In this document: piece after piece, positions 1-11,142 of the stretch
How the letters are laid out: each line of letters opens with the position of its first letter
Numbering within the stretch: the stretch's first letter is position 1
Source of the DNA: Burkholderiaceae bacterium
Lineage (GTDB): Bacteria; Pseudomonadota; Gammaproteobacteria; Burkholderiales; Burkholderiaceae
Reading direction: 5' to 3'
NCBI GenBank assembly: GCA_021166835.1
Contig: JAJPEN010000018.1
Span: 92,543-156,542, forward strand
DNA: 64,000 nucleotides
The notes under the pieces: generated by a model
The model's database searches: none
What the model was told of the DNA's origin: nothing
What the model saw: only the letters and a program-made list of their open reading frames with translations
Program-made: the position numbers and the translations under genes

Positions 1-37
1 AGCGCACGCGGCACCGGGGGGTTCGGCAGCACTGGAA

Positions 38-77
38 GGTGAAGGGTCACCCTTCACCCTTGACCCTTCACTGCCTT
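38..77. repeat. TGAAGGG heptamer element, copy A
   Basis: One TGAAGGG (40-46) faces three CCCTTnA heptamers (50-70: CCCTTCA, CCCTTGA, CCCTTCA), followed by CTGCCTT. Bases 38-47 and 49-58 form a 10-bp inverted repeat with a 1-base centre. The element ends directly at the start codon of the flavodoxin-like gene (78), so it sits where that gene's ribosome-binding site should be. It is one of six related copies in the window. Its role is unknown; it could form a hairpin. Confidence 0.8.
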
Positions 78-569
78 ATGCCCCGCCTGCTGATCGTCTG
101 GTGGTCGATGACCGGCGGCACGCGCCAGCTCGCGGAGGCGCTGGCCGAAGGGGCTCGCGAGGAACCGGGCATCGATCCCGTTTCGCTGCGCGCGGATCAG
201 GCCGGCGCGGCCGACGTGCTCGCGGCGCAGGCCTTCGTCTTCGCAACGCCGGAGAACCTCGCGTCGATGGCGGGCATGATGAAGGACTTCTTCGACCGCA
301 CCTATTACCCGGTGCTCGGACGAGTCGACGGCCTGCCCTATGCGACGCTCGTCTGCGCGGGCACCGACGGAACCGGCGCGGCGCGCCAGATCGCGCGCAT
401 CGCCGCCGGCTGGCGGCTGAAGGAGATCGCGCCGCCGCTCGTCGTCGTCGTCGGTGCGCAGACGCCGCAGGAGATCCTTGCGCCGAAGCGCATCCAGCCC
501 GCGCAGCTCGAACACGCGCGCGAACTGGGTCGCACGCTCGGCGCGGGCCTGTCGATGGGGATCTGGTGA
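78..569 (+). CDS. flavodoxin-like / NAD(P)H-dependent FMN oxidoreductase family protein
   Basis: A 163-residue protein with a flavodoxin-like start: a short beta strand (LLIVWWS) followed by MTGGTRQLAEALAEG, which matches the phosphate-binding loop that grips FMN in flavodoxins. A second glycine- and threonine-containing turn (AGTDGTGAARQ) lies near residue 95. The region FATPENLASMAGMMKDFFDR resembles the FMN-ring loop of flavodoxin-family reductases. No signal peptide is visible, so it is probably cytoplasmic. An in-frame start 13 codons upstream would translate the heptamer repeat (SPLTLH), so the ATG at 78 is preferred. It converges on tal. The substrate is unknown; the family assignment is fairly secure. 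Confidence 0.75.
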   Translation: MPRLLIVWWSMTGGTRQLAEALAEGAREEPGIDPVSLRADQAGAADVLAAQAFVFATPENLASMAGMMKDFFDRTYYPVLGRVDGLPYATLVCAGTDGTGAARQIARIAAGWRLKEIAPPLVVVVGAQTPQEILAPKRIQPAQLEHARELGRTLGAGLSMGIW

Positions 570-627
570 GCGCCCCCTGCAGCACCGAACGGCGCGGCCG
601 CGCGCGGCAGGGCGGCGGCCGACGCGA

Positions 628-1563
628 TCAGCGCAGCTTCGCCACCAGCTGCTCGAGCTTCACGACGTCGGCGGCGAAGATGCGGATGCCGTCGGCGAGC
701 TTGTCGGTGGCCATCGCATCCTCGTTGACCGCGTAGCGGAAGCTCTTCTCGTCGAAGGAGACCCGCTCGATGTCCTTGTCGTGCGCGGCCTTCGGGTCGA
801 GCTTTCGCTCGACGCGCTGATCCGACTCGGCCAGCTGTCCGAGCAGGTCGGGGCTGATGGTCAGCAGGTCGCAGCCGGCCAGCGCGAGAACCTGTCCGGT
901 GCTGCGAAAACTCGCGCCCATCACCTCGGTGGCATAGCCGAATTTCTTGTAGTAGTCGTAGATGCGGCGCACCGACAGCACGCCCGGATCTTCCTCGGGT
1001 GCGTAGTCGCGGTTCTCGTGCTTGCGATACCAGTCGTAGATGCGGCCGACGAAGGGCGAGATCAGCGTCACGCCCGCCTCGGCGCAGGCGACCGCCTGCG
1101 GGAACGAGAACAGCAGCGTCAGGTTGCAGTGGATCCCCTGGCGCTCGAGCTGCTCGGCGGCGCGGATCCCCTCCCACGTGGAGGCGACCTTGATCAGCAC
1201 CCGCTCGCGCGAAATGCCCGCCTCCTCGTAGAAAGAGACGATGCGCTGCGCGCGCACGATGCTCGCCTGCGTGTCGAAGGACAGGCGCGCATCGGTTTCG
1301 GTGGACACGCGGCCCGGGACGACCTTCAGGATCTCCTGCCCGAAGCGAACGAGCAGGCGATCGGCGAGCGACTGCGTGTCCTCCTTCGCGTGATCGGCGA
1401 CGCACTGCCGCAGCAGCTGCGCGTATTCGTCCTTGTGCGCGGCCTTGAGCACGAGCGACGGGTTGGTGGTCGCGTCGCGCGCACCGTACTGCTGGATCGT
1501 GCGGAAATCGCTCGTATCGGCGACGACGACGGTGAATTGCTTGAGCTGTTCGAGCGCATTCAT
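628..1563 (-). CDS. tal: transaldolase
   Basis: A 311-residue class I transaldolase, close to the usual 310-320. It transfers a dihydroxyacetone unit between sugar phosphates in the non-oxidative pentose phosphate pathway. Visible family motifs are the N-terminal [13 protein letters not shown], the Schiff-base lysine in [13 protein letters not shown] (about residue 130), [11 protein letters not shown] and the phosphate-binding loop [13 protein letters not shown]. The ATG overlaps the stop codon of dsbB (ATGA), so the two genes are probably translationally coupled although their functions are unrelated. The protein is cytoplasmic. Confidence 0.97.
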   Translation of the reverse strand: MNALEQLKQFTVVVADTSDFRTIQQYGARDATTNPSLVLKAAHKDEYAQLLRQCVADHAKEDTQSLADRLLVRFGQEILKVVPGRVSTETDARLSFDTQASIVRAQRIVSFYEEAGISRERVLIKVASTWEGIRAAEQLERQGIHCNLTLLFSFPQAVACAEAGVTLISPFVGRIYDWYRKHENRDYAPEEDPGVLSVRRIYDYYKKFGYATEVMGASFRSTGQVLALAGCDLLTISPDLLGQLAESDQRVERKLDPKAAHDKDIERVSFDEKSFRYAVNEDAMATDKLADGIRIFAADVVKLEQLVAKLR

Positions 1564-2078
1564 GACGGTACCTCCGGAAGCGGCGAGCGCCGCGCGCGCG
1601 GCGCCTTCGACGACAATGCCGCGAACGACGCGCCCGCGGCGAGCAGCACGAAGGCCGCGACGCTCCACAGCGCGAAGGGCACGCCGAGCAACGGCACGTT
1701 CGCCTCGCTGCACGAAGCGTCGGCGAAGAACAGCCACGGCAGCGTCTCGTCGAGCCGCAACTGCATCAGCACCCGATCGGCAAAGGTGAACGCGCACGAC
1801 TGCGTCTGCGCGGCAACGAGCTGCTGGTGCAGAGCGGCCCACACGCCGCCCAGCGCCGCGAGCACGGAAAGCGCGGCGAACGCGCGCCGCACCCCGACGC
1901 TCCCGAAGGCCAAGCCGACGAGCGCGAAGGCCGCGACCAGCAGGTAGAGCAGCCGCTGGAACACGCACCACGCGCAAGGACGCATGTCGAACACGTGCTG
2001 CAGCACCAGCGCAACCGCTACCGCCGCCAGCGCGAACACCGCGCAACCGAGCAACAGCGAGCGGCTTCGATCGCTCAT
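1560..2078 (-). CDS. dsbB: disulfide bond formation protein B
   Basis: A 172-residue inner-membrane protein with four hydrophobic helices. It reoxidises the periplasmic thiol oxidase DsbA and passes electrons to quinone. The first periplasmic loop carries the CAWC redox pair followed by VFQR. The second loop carries the other cysteine pair, one in QSCAF and one in DASCSEA. Length and topology match the family (E. coli 176). The ATG at 2078 was chosen because the longer in-frame extension is a translation of the heptamer repeat (ILPFTLHPS). The stop overlaps the tal start by ATGA. Confidence 0.95.
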   Translation of the reverse strand: MSDRSRSLLLGCAVFALAAVAVALVLQHVFDMRPCAWCVFQRLLYLLVAAFALVGLAFGSVGVRRAFAALSVLAALGGVWAALHQQLVAAQTQSCAFTFADRVLMQLRLDETLPWLFFADASCSEANVPLLGVPFALWSVAAFVLLAAGASFAALSSKAPRARRSPLPEVPS

Positions 2079-2096
2079 CGAAGAACTATAAGACTG

Positions 2097-2187
2097 TGAA
2101 GGGTGAAGGGTGAAGGGGAGAATGCCCGACCTCGGCAGCCGAGGCCGTTCCCCTTCACCCTTCTCCCTTGACCCTTCCCTGCCTTCA
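2097..2187. repeat. TGAAGGG heptamer element, copy B (inverted pair)
   Basis: Three perfect TGAAGGG units (2097-2117) are followed by a small hairpin CCTCGGC-a-GCCGAGG and then four inverted units (2151-2178: CCCTTCA, CCCTTCT, CCCTTGA, CCCTTCC) and CTGCCTT. The two arms can pair over about 20 bp. It fills the space between the fccB stop (2185-2187) and the dsbB start (2078), both on the minus strand, so it could end or attenuate transcription from the sulfide dehydrogenase cluster. Confidence 0.85.
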
Positions 2188-3486
2188 CCCAAACACGTCG
2201 TGCGTGATGTTCTTGAACCAGCTGTGCGCGTACGCCACTTCGCGGCGCCGGAACTCGGGCGAGGCGCCCAGCGGGCTGATGCCGCCGGAAACCGACTTGA
2301 TCACCGGCGCGCCCTTGTCGTCCTTGCCCGGCCGGTAGACGTTGGCCACCGAGATTCCATAGCTGTCGTTCAGCAGGCTGTAGCAGGTGTTGACGTACGC
2401 CTGCGGACCGGGCTCCTTGCCCTGGAGCAGCGTGACGATCGCCGCCGCGGTGACCTTCGCCTGCGAATTCGCCGCATAGCCCGACTTGGGCATCGTCGAG
2501 GCGATCGATGCGTCGCCGATGACGTGGATTCCCTTGTGGATCGTCGACTCGAAGGTCTCCACGTCGATCGGGCACCAGGCTCCGCTGCCGGTCAGGCCGG
2601 CATCGAGGGCGATCTTCCCCGCCGTCTGCGCCGGTATCAGGTTCAGGACGTCCGCCTTGTGCTTGTCGCCGAAACGCGTAGTGACGGTGCGCGTCGCCGC
2701 ATCGAGCTTCGCGATGCCGCCGTCGGTCTGCTCGCCGCTGATCCATTCGATCATCGCGTTCGGCGTACCGTAGCCGTACAGCGCTTTCCAGCCCTCGATG
2801 AACAGCGGCTGCTTCGAGAAGCCGTTGGCCGCGTCGACGATCAGCACCTTCGACTTCGGCTTGTGGCGCTTCAGGTATGCGGCGATCAGGCTCGCGCGCT
2901 CGTACGGCCCCGGCGGGCAGCGATAGGGCGCGGTCGGCGGGCAGATCATCACGGTGCCGCCGTCGGCCATCGCCTCGAGCTGGGTGCGCAGCAGCTCGGT
3001 CTGCGGACCGGCCTTCCACGCGTGCGGAATCTTTTCGGCGACCGCCGCGTCGTAGCCTTCGATGCCGCCGAACTTGAAGTCGATGCCCGGCGCCACCACC
3101 AGCCGGTCGTAGCCGTAGCTCGCGCCGCCCGCCGTCTTGACCGTGCGACCAGCCGGGTCGATGGCGGTGACGCTGTCGTGCACGACCTCCACGCCGCGCT
3201 TGCGCACCCCGTCGTAGCCGAAGGTGATCGACTCCATCTTGCGAACGCCGGCGATCACCTCGTTGCTCATGAAGCAGGTCTGGTAGCTCTTCTTCGGCTC
3301 GATCAGCGTCACCCCGATCGACGGATCGGCGAGCCGCAGGTAGTGCGCGACCGTGCATCCACCGATTCCGCCGCCGACGACGACGACCTTCTTCCTGCCC
3401 TGCGCTATGGCGAAGCGCGGAGCGGCCAGTGCGAAGCCAGCAGCGCCGGCGCCGAGGACGAAGTCCCTGCGTGCGATGTTCGTCAT
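2185..3486 (-). CDS. fccB: flavocytochrome c sulfide dehydrogenase, flavoprotein subunit
   Basis: A 433-residue periplasmic FAD protein that oxidises sulfide and passes electrons to a c-type cytochrome partner. The N-terminus [18 protein letters not shown] is a twin-arginine export signal, followed by the FAD-binding motif [17 protein letters not shown] near residue 35. The two redox cysteines of the family are present: one in [11 protein letters not shown] and one in VNTCYSLLN near the C-terminus. The GDASIAS motif binds the flavin. The diheme cytochrome gene lies 10 bp upstream and a tetraheme cytochrome before that, consistent with a single operon. Its stop codon abuts repeat copy B. A SoxF-type role is equally possible. 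Confidence 0.93.
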   Translation of the reverse strand: MTNIARRDFVLGAGAAGFALAAPRFAIAQGRKKVVVVGGGIGGCTVAHYLRLADPSIGVTLIEPKKSYQTCFMSNEVIAGVRKMESITFGYDGVRKRGVEVVHDSVTAIDPAGRTVKTAGGASYGYDRLVVAPGIDFKFGGIEGYDAAVAEKIPHAWKAGPQTELLRTQLEAMADGGTVMICPPTAPYRCPPGPYERASLIAAYLKRHKPKSKVLIVDAANGFSKQPLFIEGWKALYGYGTPNAMIEWISGEQTDGGIAKLDAATRTVTTRFGDKHKADVLNLIPAQTAGKIALDAGLTGSGAWCPIDVETFESTIHKGIHVIGDASIASTMPKSGYAANSQAKVTAAAIVTLLQGKEPGPQAYVNTCYSLLNDSYGISVANVYRPGKDDKGAPVIKSVSGGISPLGASPEFRRREVAYAHSWFKNITHDVFG

Positions 3487-3496
3487 GGTCTTCTCC

Positions 3497-4141
3497 TCAC
3501 TTCTGGCTGGCGTAGAACTGCAGCAGCGCCTGGAAGTCCTTCTCGTTCAGGTCCTTCATCTTCGCGCGCATCTTCTTCGGCATCTGGCGATGGCCGGCTT
3601 CGTAATCGGCGAAGGTGAAGCCCAGATACGGCGTCCACTGGCCGGCCAGCGTTCCCGAGCCGTCTCCCTTGCGCCCGCCCTTTTCGTGGCACTTCTCGCA
3701 GGCATCCTCGTGCACGGCCTTGCCTTTCGCGGCCAGCGCCGCGTCGAAGGGCTGCTCGGCCGGCCGCAAGGTCTGGCGAGCGAAGTAATCGGCCATCGCG
3801 CCGATCTCCTCGTCGCTGTAGCCCTTGGCGATGCGGTCCATCACCGTGGCCAGGCGCTCGAAGCCCTCGATGTCGTCCACATCGAGCTTCAACGCCTGCG
3901 CCGCGGCCTCGATCTTCGCGGTCTCCTTGCCGTACTTGTAGGCGAGCATCGCGTTGACGAAGTAGATCTTCGACAGCCCCGCGATCGACGGCGTCGCCGG
4001 ACCGCCGCTGTTGCCGTCGGTGCCGTGGCAGGCGACGCAGTTCCCCACCAGTACGGGCACCGGCGCCGACTGTGCCGACGCGCCCGCCGCCCACGCCGCA
4101 CCGGCGAATAGCAGCGCGGTTCCCAATGCCGTCTTTCTCAT
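3497..4141 (-). CDS. fccA: diheme cytochrome c, flavocytochrome c sulfide dehydrogenase heme subunit
   Basis: A 214-residue secreted cytochrome with a clear Sec signal peptide (about residues 1-23) and two heme-binding motifs, CVACH near residue 35 and CEKCH near residue 150. Two four-helix cytochrome c domains are spaced as in FccA/SoxE. It should accept electrons from the flavoprotein encoded immediately downstream and hand them to the respiratory chain in the periplasm. A possible axial methionine lies in GHRQMPKKM. The assignment as the FccB partner rests mainly on gene order. Confidence 0.88.
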   Translation of the reverse strand: MRKTALGTALLFAGAAWAAGASAQSAPVPVLVGNCVACHGTDGNSGGPATPSIAGLSKIYFVNAMLAYKYGKETAKIEAAAQALKLDVDDIEGFERLATVMDRIAKGYSDEEIGAMADYFARQTLRPAEQPFDAALAAKGKAVHEDACEKCHEKGGRKGDGSGTLAGQWTPYLGFTFADYEAGHRQMPKKMRAKMKDLNEKDFQALLQFYASQK

Positions 4142-4212
4142 CGCTCCCCCCTCGTGGTCACACCCCGCGGAATGCCGGCGCCTCGCCCCGCATCCCTCTC
4201 CTCCGCGCGCCG

Positions 4213-4812
4213 CTACAGGTCAGCGGCGTCCGGAGCCTTCGGCCGCTTGTGCACCAGGCCCTTGTGGCACTCGATGCACGTGCGGCCCTCTTCCTGCGCG
4301 GCGCGATGCTTGCTGCGCGCGCTGCGATCCTGCTCGTCGGCGTTCATCGCTTCCCACGAATGGCAGCTGCGGCAGGTCATCGAGTCGGTACGCTCCATCA
4401 TCGACCAGACTGCGTTGGCCATGCGCCAGCGATGCGCCTCGAACTTCTCCGGCGTGTCGATCGTTCCGAGAATCTCGTGCCAGACGTCCTTGGCCGCGCG
4501 CACTTTCGCGATCAGCTTCGGAACGAGCGGCTTGGGCACGTGGCAGTCGGGACACCCCGCCCGGACACCGGATGCATTCGAGTAGTGCACGGAAGTCCGG
4601 TACTCCCGGTATACGGTGGCTTCCATCGAGTGGCAGGAGACGCAGAACTCGGTGGTGTTCGTGCGCTCGAGCAGCGGATGCAGGCCCAGCGCGTACGCGG
4701 CAAGCGCCACGACTACCGTTGTGGCGATGCCGACGCCGACCAGCCGCCCTACCGTCGTGCCGGGCCGGGGTGAACTGCGTAGCGTGCGAAGGAGCTTGCG
4801 GATCGACCTCAC
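4213..4812 (-). CDS. NapC/NirT family tetraheme cytochrome c
   Basis: A 199-residue membrane-anchored multiheme cytochrome. One transmembrane helix (about residues 23-43) is followed by four CXXCH motifs: CVSCH, CPDCH, CRSCH and CIECH. This is the size and heme number of the NapC/NirT family, whose members move electrons between the quinone pool and periplasmic redox proteins. It is the first gene of the minus-strand cluster with fccA and fccB. It may connect the sulfide dehydrogenase to quinones, but no terminal reductase (nitrate, nitrite or TMAO type) is seen nearby. Confidence 0.9.
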   Translation of the reverse strand: MRSIRKLLRTLRSSPRPGTTVGRLVGVGIATTVVVALAAYALGLHPLLERTNTTEFCVSCHSMEATVYREYRTSVHYSNASGVRAGCPDCHVPKPLVPKLIAKVRAAKDVWHEILGTIDTPEKFEAHRWRMANAVWSMMERTDSMTCRSCHSWEAMNADEQDRSARSKHRAAQEEGRTCIECHKGLVHKRPKAPDAADL

Positions 4813-4997
4813 GCAGCGGCCTCGAAGCCATGCGCGCGCGGCGCCGACGCCGAATGCCGTCGGCGCATCGTCGTCTCCCCTCGAATTCTTGTAGTCATGC
4901 AGCGCATGCTGTCAGCCGCAGAAGCCCGGTGCCTTGATCCGTGTCATGGCGCCGGCCGACCCCGCGTGCAGCCTCCGAGCCGGGAAGGCGAGCGAAC

Positions 4998-7300
<2,303 letters not shown>

Positions 7301-7304
<4 letters not shown>

Positions 7305-7609
7305 GCTTCCTCCATCACGCACTGCAGCGGATGCTGATGCTGGCGTGAGTAACTACTAACCTGTTCCACCTTCGTGGCTGCCACATCACGAGGAAAGACG
7401 CCGCACACGCCACGCCCTTCACGGTGCACCTTCAACATTACCTGTGTCGCCTTCTCCCGGCCCATCCCGAAGAACCTCTGGAGGACGTTGACGACGAATT
7501 CCATCGGGGTGAAATCGTCGTTCAGCAGCATCACCTGGTACATCGGCGGCGGCTTCAGCCGCGACCCTCTGCGCTCCAGTACCGGAGTCGGATCTTGACG
7601 CGTCGCCAT
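7301..7609 (-). CDS. clpS: ATP-dependent Clp protease adaptor protein ClpS
   Basis: A 102-residue adaptor that delivers N-degron substrates to ClpA. A flexible N-terminal tail (1-25) precedes the ClpS core with the hallmark [20 protein letters not shown], whose asparagine-aspartate pair binds the substrate alpha-amino group, and [16 protein letters not shown]. It is the first gene of a clpS-clpA pair and overlaps clpA by 4 bp. Confidence 0.97.
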
Positions 7610-7736
7610 GAATGCATTCTAGCCAGTGTTGCTTCCACTGCAACAACGCCGATCGGCCCTGCCCGGCCGACCGTGACGGGCTTCACGAAGCAATGCGTAA
7701 GCCCATGGAATGTCGCCGGAAAGCCCCAGTCCTGTC

Positions 7737-7765
7737 TTGACGCAACCTGTCTTTTCACAAAGAAT
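7737..7765 (+). promoter_or_regulatory. candidate sigma-70 promoter of the cold-shock gene
   Basis: TTGACG (7737-7742), a 17-base spacer and AAGAAT (7760-7765) resemble a -35/-10 pair. Initiation just downstream would give an mRNA leader of about 145 bases before the csp ATG at 7916. Long leaders are typical of cspA-type genes. The rest of the 306-base interval between clpS and the csp gene shows no ORF with family features. Confidence 0.4.
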
Positions 7766-7915
7766 CCGTGCGCTGCCCGGGGAGATGTCCTCGCGAGCGG
7801 GGGCGCCGGGCTTCCACAGAAAACCGACGCAACTACGAACCTGCGACGTTCTCGTCAGCCGCCTTCGGGCGACGCAGGCAGCGTCCAGTCGATCGCGTCA
7901 GGGGAAGACGAAAGC

Positions 7916-8119
7916 ATGGCAACGGGTACCGTCAAGTGGTTCAACGACTCGAAGGGGTACGGTTTCATCACCCCCGACGATGGAGGTGAGGATCTGTTCG
8001 CGCATTTCAGCGCGATCCAGATGAACGGCTTCAAGAGTCTGAAAGAAGGCCAGAAGGTGCAATTCGACGTCGTCTCGGGCCCGAAAGGCAAGCAGGCGTC
8101 GAACATCCAGTCTTCGTGA
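7916..8119 (+). CDS. cspA: cold-shock protein, CspA family
   Basis: A 67-residue single cold-shock domain, a five-stranded beta barrel that binds single-stranded RNA and DNA. The RNP1 motif (KGYGFIT) and RNP2 motif (DLFAHFSAI) are intact, and the start [14 protein letters not shown] is typical. It acts as an RNA chaperone in the cytoplasm. The in-frame ORF extends far upstream, but that extension has no family similarity; the ATG at 7916 follows a GGGGAAGA purine stretch. A strong terminator follows the stop. Whether it is cold-induced cannot be told. Confidence 0.96.
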   Translation: MATGTVKWFNDSKGYGFITPDDGGEDLFAHFSAIQMNGFKSLKEGQKVQFDVVSGPKGKQASNIQSS

Positions 8120-8121
8120 AA

Positions 8122-8150
8122 AACGGCGCGCCTCGGGCGCGTCGTTTTCC
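8122..8150 (+). terminator. Rho-independent terminator after the cold-shock gene
   Basis: AACGGCGCGCC (8122-8132), a 3-base loop and GGCGCGTCGTT (8136-8146) form an 11-bp GC-rich stem with one wobble pair, followed by TTTTCC. It begins 3 bases after the csp stop codon. Confidence 0.85.
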
Positions 8151-8171
8151 CTTCGACTGCCGGCTTCGCGG

Positions 8172-8789
8172 CTAGCGCCGCGGCTTCAGCCGTGCATCGG
8201 AAGGCTTGTTGCGCGGCACCTCGCCTGCCGCGTAAGGGCTGTCGCCGGGGATGTCCTCGCTGCCTACCGGCAGTTCCTCGATCGCCAGCGCATGGTAGCG
8301 CAAGGCCTTGCGCACCCCCTTGCCGGCGGCTGCCCGCAGCAGCTTTCGCACCGCGTCCTCGTCCTTCGTACGCGCAACGAGCATCGCCGAACCGGCGTCG
8401 GCGAGCTGGCGAATGATCGCGACGTTCTCGAGTTCGCCGCCCAGCTCGTTGAGCACTCCGGCCTGCTCCTCGCTCGAGCGCATCAGGTCGGCCGTCTGTC
8501 GCGGATTCAGCAGCAGCAGCTCGTCGCGCCCGAAGCCGGCGTCGTACAGCGCGTCACGCAGCGCCCTCGCATCGTCGGGCTGCAGCACCAGCGCCGCGTT
8601 CCCCGTAGGATAGAAGACGCCGTTGCGCGTGTGCAGGAAGCGCTCGCGCTGCGCGTCGGTCAGCGTGGGGTCGGTTTCGCCGGGCCGGCGCGGGTCGTGC
8701 TCCGGCTCCCGGCGGTGCGAATCGGCCTCGTGCCACCGCTGGTGCGCGCCGGCGGCGGAGTCCACCGAAGCGTTTCGTCGTTCCGTCAT
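8172..8789 (-). CDS. hypothetical protein
   Basis: A 205-residue protein that I do not recognise. The first 45 residues are charged and probably disordered (HRREPEHDPRRP). The middle (about 70-110) reads like an alpha/beta unit (ARALRDALYDAGFGRDELLLLNP). A second unit near 150-185 ends in KALRYHALAIEEL, a strand pattern also seen in small stress-related proteins. No signal peptide or membrane helix is visible. The ATG at 8789 is preceded by GAGGAGCAGG; the longer ORF upstream lacks coding character. The function is unknown. Confidence 0.7.
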   Translation of the reverse strand: MTERRNASVDSAAGAHQRWHEADSHRREPEHDPRRPGETDPTLTDAQRERFLHTRNGVFYPTGNAALVLQPDDARALRDALYDAGFGRDELLLLNPRQTADLMRSSEEQAGVLNELGGELENVAIIRQLADAGSAMLVARTKDEDAVRKLLRAAAGKGVRKALRYHALAIEELPVGSEDIPGDSPYAAGEVPRNKPSDARLKPRR

Positions 8790-8969
8790 TGCCCTGCTCC
8801 TCGGTGTGGCTGATCCGAGGCGGTGCAAGCGCGGCGCCCGCCGCCAGGCGCGCCCGTGGCAGAACTTCAGCTTCGCACCTCCTCCGAGCGTCGGGTGACA
8901 AGACTTCCTGTCTGCGCATACAGCACGCGCCTGGCGCATGGCGATCCGACCTCGGCGGCGGATCGTCAC

Positions 8970-9104
8970 GGTTCGGCGCCGTCGATCACCGACGTGCGGG
9001 CCGGAACCATACCGGTAGCGGTCGACACGCTGGGCGCGCTGCTGCCGCGCGAATCGGGCGGAAAGATCCGCATTCTCGCGATAGCCGGGACGAATCGATC
9101 GCCG
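8970..9104 (+). pseudogene. remnant of a TTT (Bug-type) solute-binding protein gene
   Basis: In one frame, 45 residues from GSAPSITDVRAGTIP to LAIAGTNRSP align, without gaps, to the corresponding segment of the intact TTT binding protein of this window (GSAPAITDLVGGQIN to LAVTTATRVP). Similarity stops abruptly at both ends and no start codon or signal peptide belongs to it. It lies in the 395-base interval 8790-9184, which otherwise shows no gene. It is read as a decayed fragment of a binding-protein gene near the left edge of the catabolic region. Confidence 0.65.
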
Positions 9105-9184
9105 CAGGGAGCCGATCTCGGCGACTCCCGACGAAACGGCCCTCACCCGTACCGTTATTCAGCGCACGAGAAGGGCCGACCGGA

Positions 9185-9835
9185 TCAACACTTTCGAGTC
9201 GCTCGACTGTCGGAGCGAGCAGCAAGTGCGCCTTCCACCTCGACAGAGGTATGGACTCGCGCGAAAAAGCCATCGAGTACGTCGAGTGCATTTGCATGAC
9301 GCGCCGGTGTCGACCCGCCCGAGCAATCGGACAGGATGACAACCGAATAGTCGCGCATGAATGCGTCGCGGACGGTTGTATCGACGCACACGTCCGTAGT
9401 CGCGCCGCACGCGACGATCGTGTCGATCCGGGCCGCACGGAGCATGGCGTCAAGTCCGGTATCGGCAAAAGCCGAATATCGGAACTTGTCGACGACAAAG
9501 TCGCCCACCTCGGGTTGCACGGCGAACCAGTCGGCCAACTCAGGAGTACGTACGCGCCTCAGTGCGGTACGTGCATAGTGAGCCGTCAGCGCTCGGGATA
9601 ATGGCCACGAAGGAAAGACGGTACGTGCAAAAGCGACAAGATCGAAAGCACCCCGGTTTCTCGAGAGGAATTCGCCGAGACGAGCGCCTACCGAAGCGAA
9701 GTGAGAGGTGTCGTGTCCGAGCGCATCGATGACACCGCCAGGCAAGCAATAGTCCCGTTGCATGTCGATTACCAGGAGGGCAATTCGACCGCTCAATGCT
9801 GCGACAAGCTCGTCTCTTGCGCTTGCTTCGATCAT
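9185..9835 (-). CDS. isochorismatase-like cysteine hydrolase
   Basis: A protein of about 216 residues in the isochorismatase superfamily. The catalytic triad is visible: aspartate in LLVIDMQRDY, lysine in VVDKFRYSAF, and the nucleophilic cysteine in GATTDVCVDTT, next to the usual cis-peptide region. Members hydrolyse amides or enol ethers such as nicotinamide, N-carbamoylsarcosine or isochorismate; the substrate here is unknown. It is the last gene of the cocE-dctPQM cluster, 5 bases after the dctM stop when the ATG at 9835 is used. A GTG at 9844 overlapping that stop, or an ATG at 9853, are alternatives. Confidence 0.85.
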   Translation of the reverse strand: MIEASARDELVAALSGRIALLVIDMQRDYCLPGGVIDALGHDTSHFASVGARLGEFLSRNRGAFDLVAFARTVFPSWPLSRALTAHYARTALRRVRTPELADWFAVQPEVGDFVVDKFRYSAFADTGLDAMLRAARIDTIVACGATTDVCVDTTVRDAFMRDYSVVILSDCSGGSTPARHANALDVLDGFFARVHTSVEVEGALAARSDSRATRKC

Positions 9836-9840
9836 GCCGC

Positions 9841-11142
9841 TCACTCGAACCATGAAACAAAGAACAGGACGGAGTCCTTCCACGCGATCATGACCGCGAT
9901 CAACGCCACCATCACGCCAACGAATAACCAGGCTGCCTTGAACAACTCACCAAGACTGACGAACGGGATCATCCGCTTGACCACGAAGATGTTTACGCCG
10001 ACCGGCGGCGTGATCATCCCGGCCTGGCCGAGAACGACGATCAGGACCCCGAACCAGATCAGGTCGTATCCCATGTTGACGATGATCGGCGCGAAGATCG
10101 GTACGGTGATGATGATGACCGGCAGAATTTCCATCACCATTCCTGCGATCAGATAACCGACGGAAATCAGCACGAGTACGGCGATGTGCGGAAGCTCGGA
10201 CGACATGACTGTTTCCGCCAGCGTGAACGGAATGCGCGTCACGGTGAGGAACGTACTGAGAACGGCCGATCCGGCAATGATAAATACGACTACGGCCGAG
10301 GTGACCACCGTCTCCGTGAAGACCTTCGACAGCGATTCCCACTTGAACGACCGACGTGCAACGCCGAACAGGAATGCACCCGTTGCACCGACTGCACCCG
10401 CTTCGTTCGGCGTGAAGACGCCACCGAACATGCCACCAATCACCACGATGAGCAGTACCGCCGGTTCGATGAGTCCGGTGAGAGAGCGGAACCGGACCGA
10501 CCACGACGTGGGCGGCGCAATTTCCGTGTTCAATGTGCGACGCCGCTCGACGAACACGACCATCACGGCGAACCCTATTGCCATGATGATTCCAGGCGCA
10601 ATTCCCGCGACGAACAGGCGCCCGATGCTTTCGTTGACGAGGATGCCGTAGATGATGAAGGTGACGCTGGGCGGGATCAGGATGCCAAGCGTGCCGCTGG
10701 CCGCAACCGTTGCACCCGCAAAGCCCATCTGGTACTTCGCGCGCTGCATCTCGGGCAGGGCGAACGCGCCGATGGTCGCGGCCGTGGCAATAGCCGATCC
10801 GGAGATCGCGGCGAAGCCCGCACAAGCGGCCACTGTTGCGACGGCGAGCCCGCCCGGCATATGACCGAGCCACGCACGTGCAGCCGAGTAGAGTCGCTCT
10901 CCGCCTCCGCCGGCGAACATCAGCTGCCCCATGAGAATGAAGAGTGGCAGCACCGCAAGATCGTATTGCCCGATCTTGGCGTAGATCGTCGGGGCCAGGC
11001 TCTCGAAGCCCACCGCCGTCCCGACCCAAAGACTGACGCCGGCCATGCCAACGACCGCCATCGCCGCGGCAACGTTGGTCCCGAGAAAGATCAGGCCGAG
11101 CGCGAACAGGACGCCGAGGAGACCGGCTATTTCAGGGCTCAT
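9841..11142 (-). CDS. dctM: TRAP transporter large permease subunit
   Basis: A 433-residue, strongly hydrophobic protein with about 11-12 predicted transmembrane helices. It has the DctM/SiaM features: an N-terminal VLFALGLIFLGTNVA helix, GILIPPSVTFIIYG near residue 150, and the second half GQAGMITPPVGVNIFVVK. It drives sodium- or proton-coupled import of an organic acid presented by the periplasmic receptor. The start overlaps the dctQ stop by ATGA. Codon use around here appears less GC-extreme than in the flanking core genes. Confidence 0.95.
   Translation of the reverse strand: MSPEIAGLLGVLFALGLIFLGTNVAAAMAVVGMAGVSLWVGTAVGFESLAPTIYAKIGQYDLAVLPLFILMGQLMFAGGGGERLYSAARAWLGHMPGGLAVATVAACAGFAAISGSAIATAATIGAFALPEMQRAKYQMGFAGATVAASGTLGILIPPSVTFIIYGILVNESIGRLFVAGIAPGIIMAIGFAVMVVFVERRRTLNTEIAPPTSWSVRFRSLTGLIEPAVLLIVVIGGMFGGVFTPNEAGAVGATGAFLFGVARRSFKWESLSKVFTETVVTSAVVVFIIAGSAVLSTFLTVTRIPFTLAETVMSSELPHIAVLVLISVGYLIAGMVMEILPVIIITVPIFAPIIVNMGYDLIWFGVLIVVLGQAGMITPPVGVNIFVVKRMIPFVSLGELFKAAWLFVGVMVALIAVMIAWKDSVLFFVSWFE

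Noticed and set aside
38..77. Heptamer arrays as CRISPR
   Set aside because: Units are 7 bp, directly adjacent, with no spacers and no cas genes.
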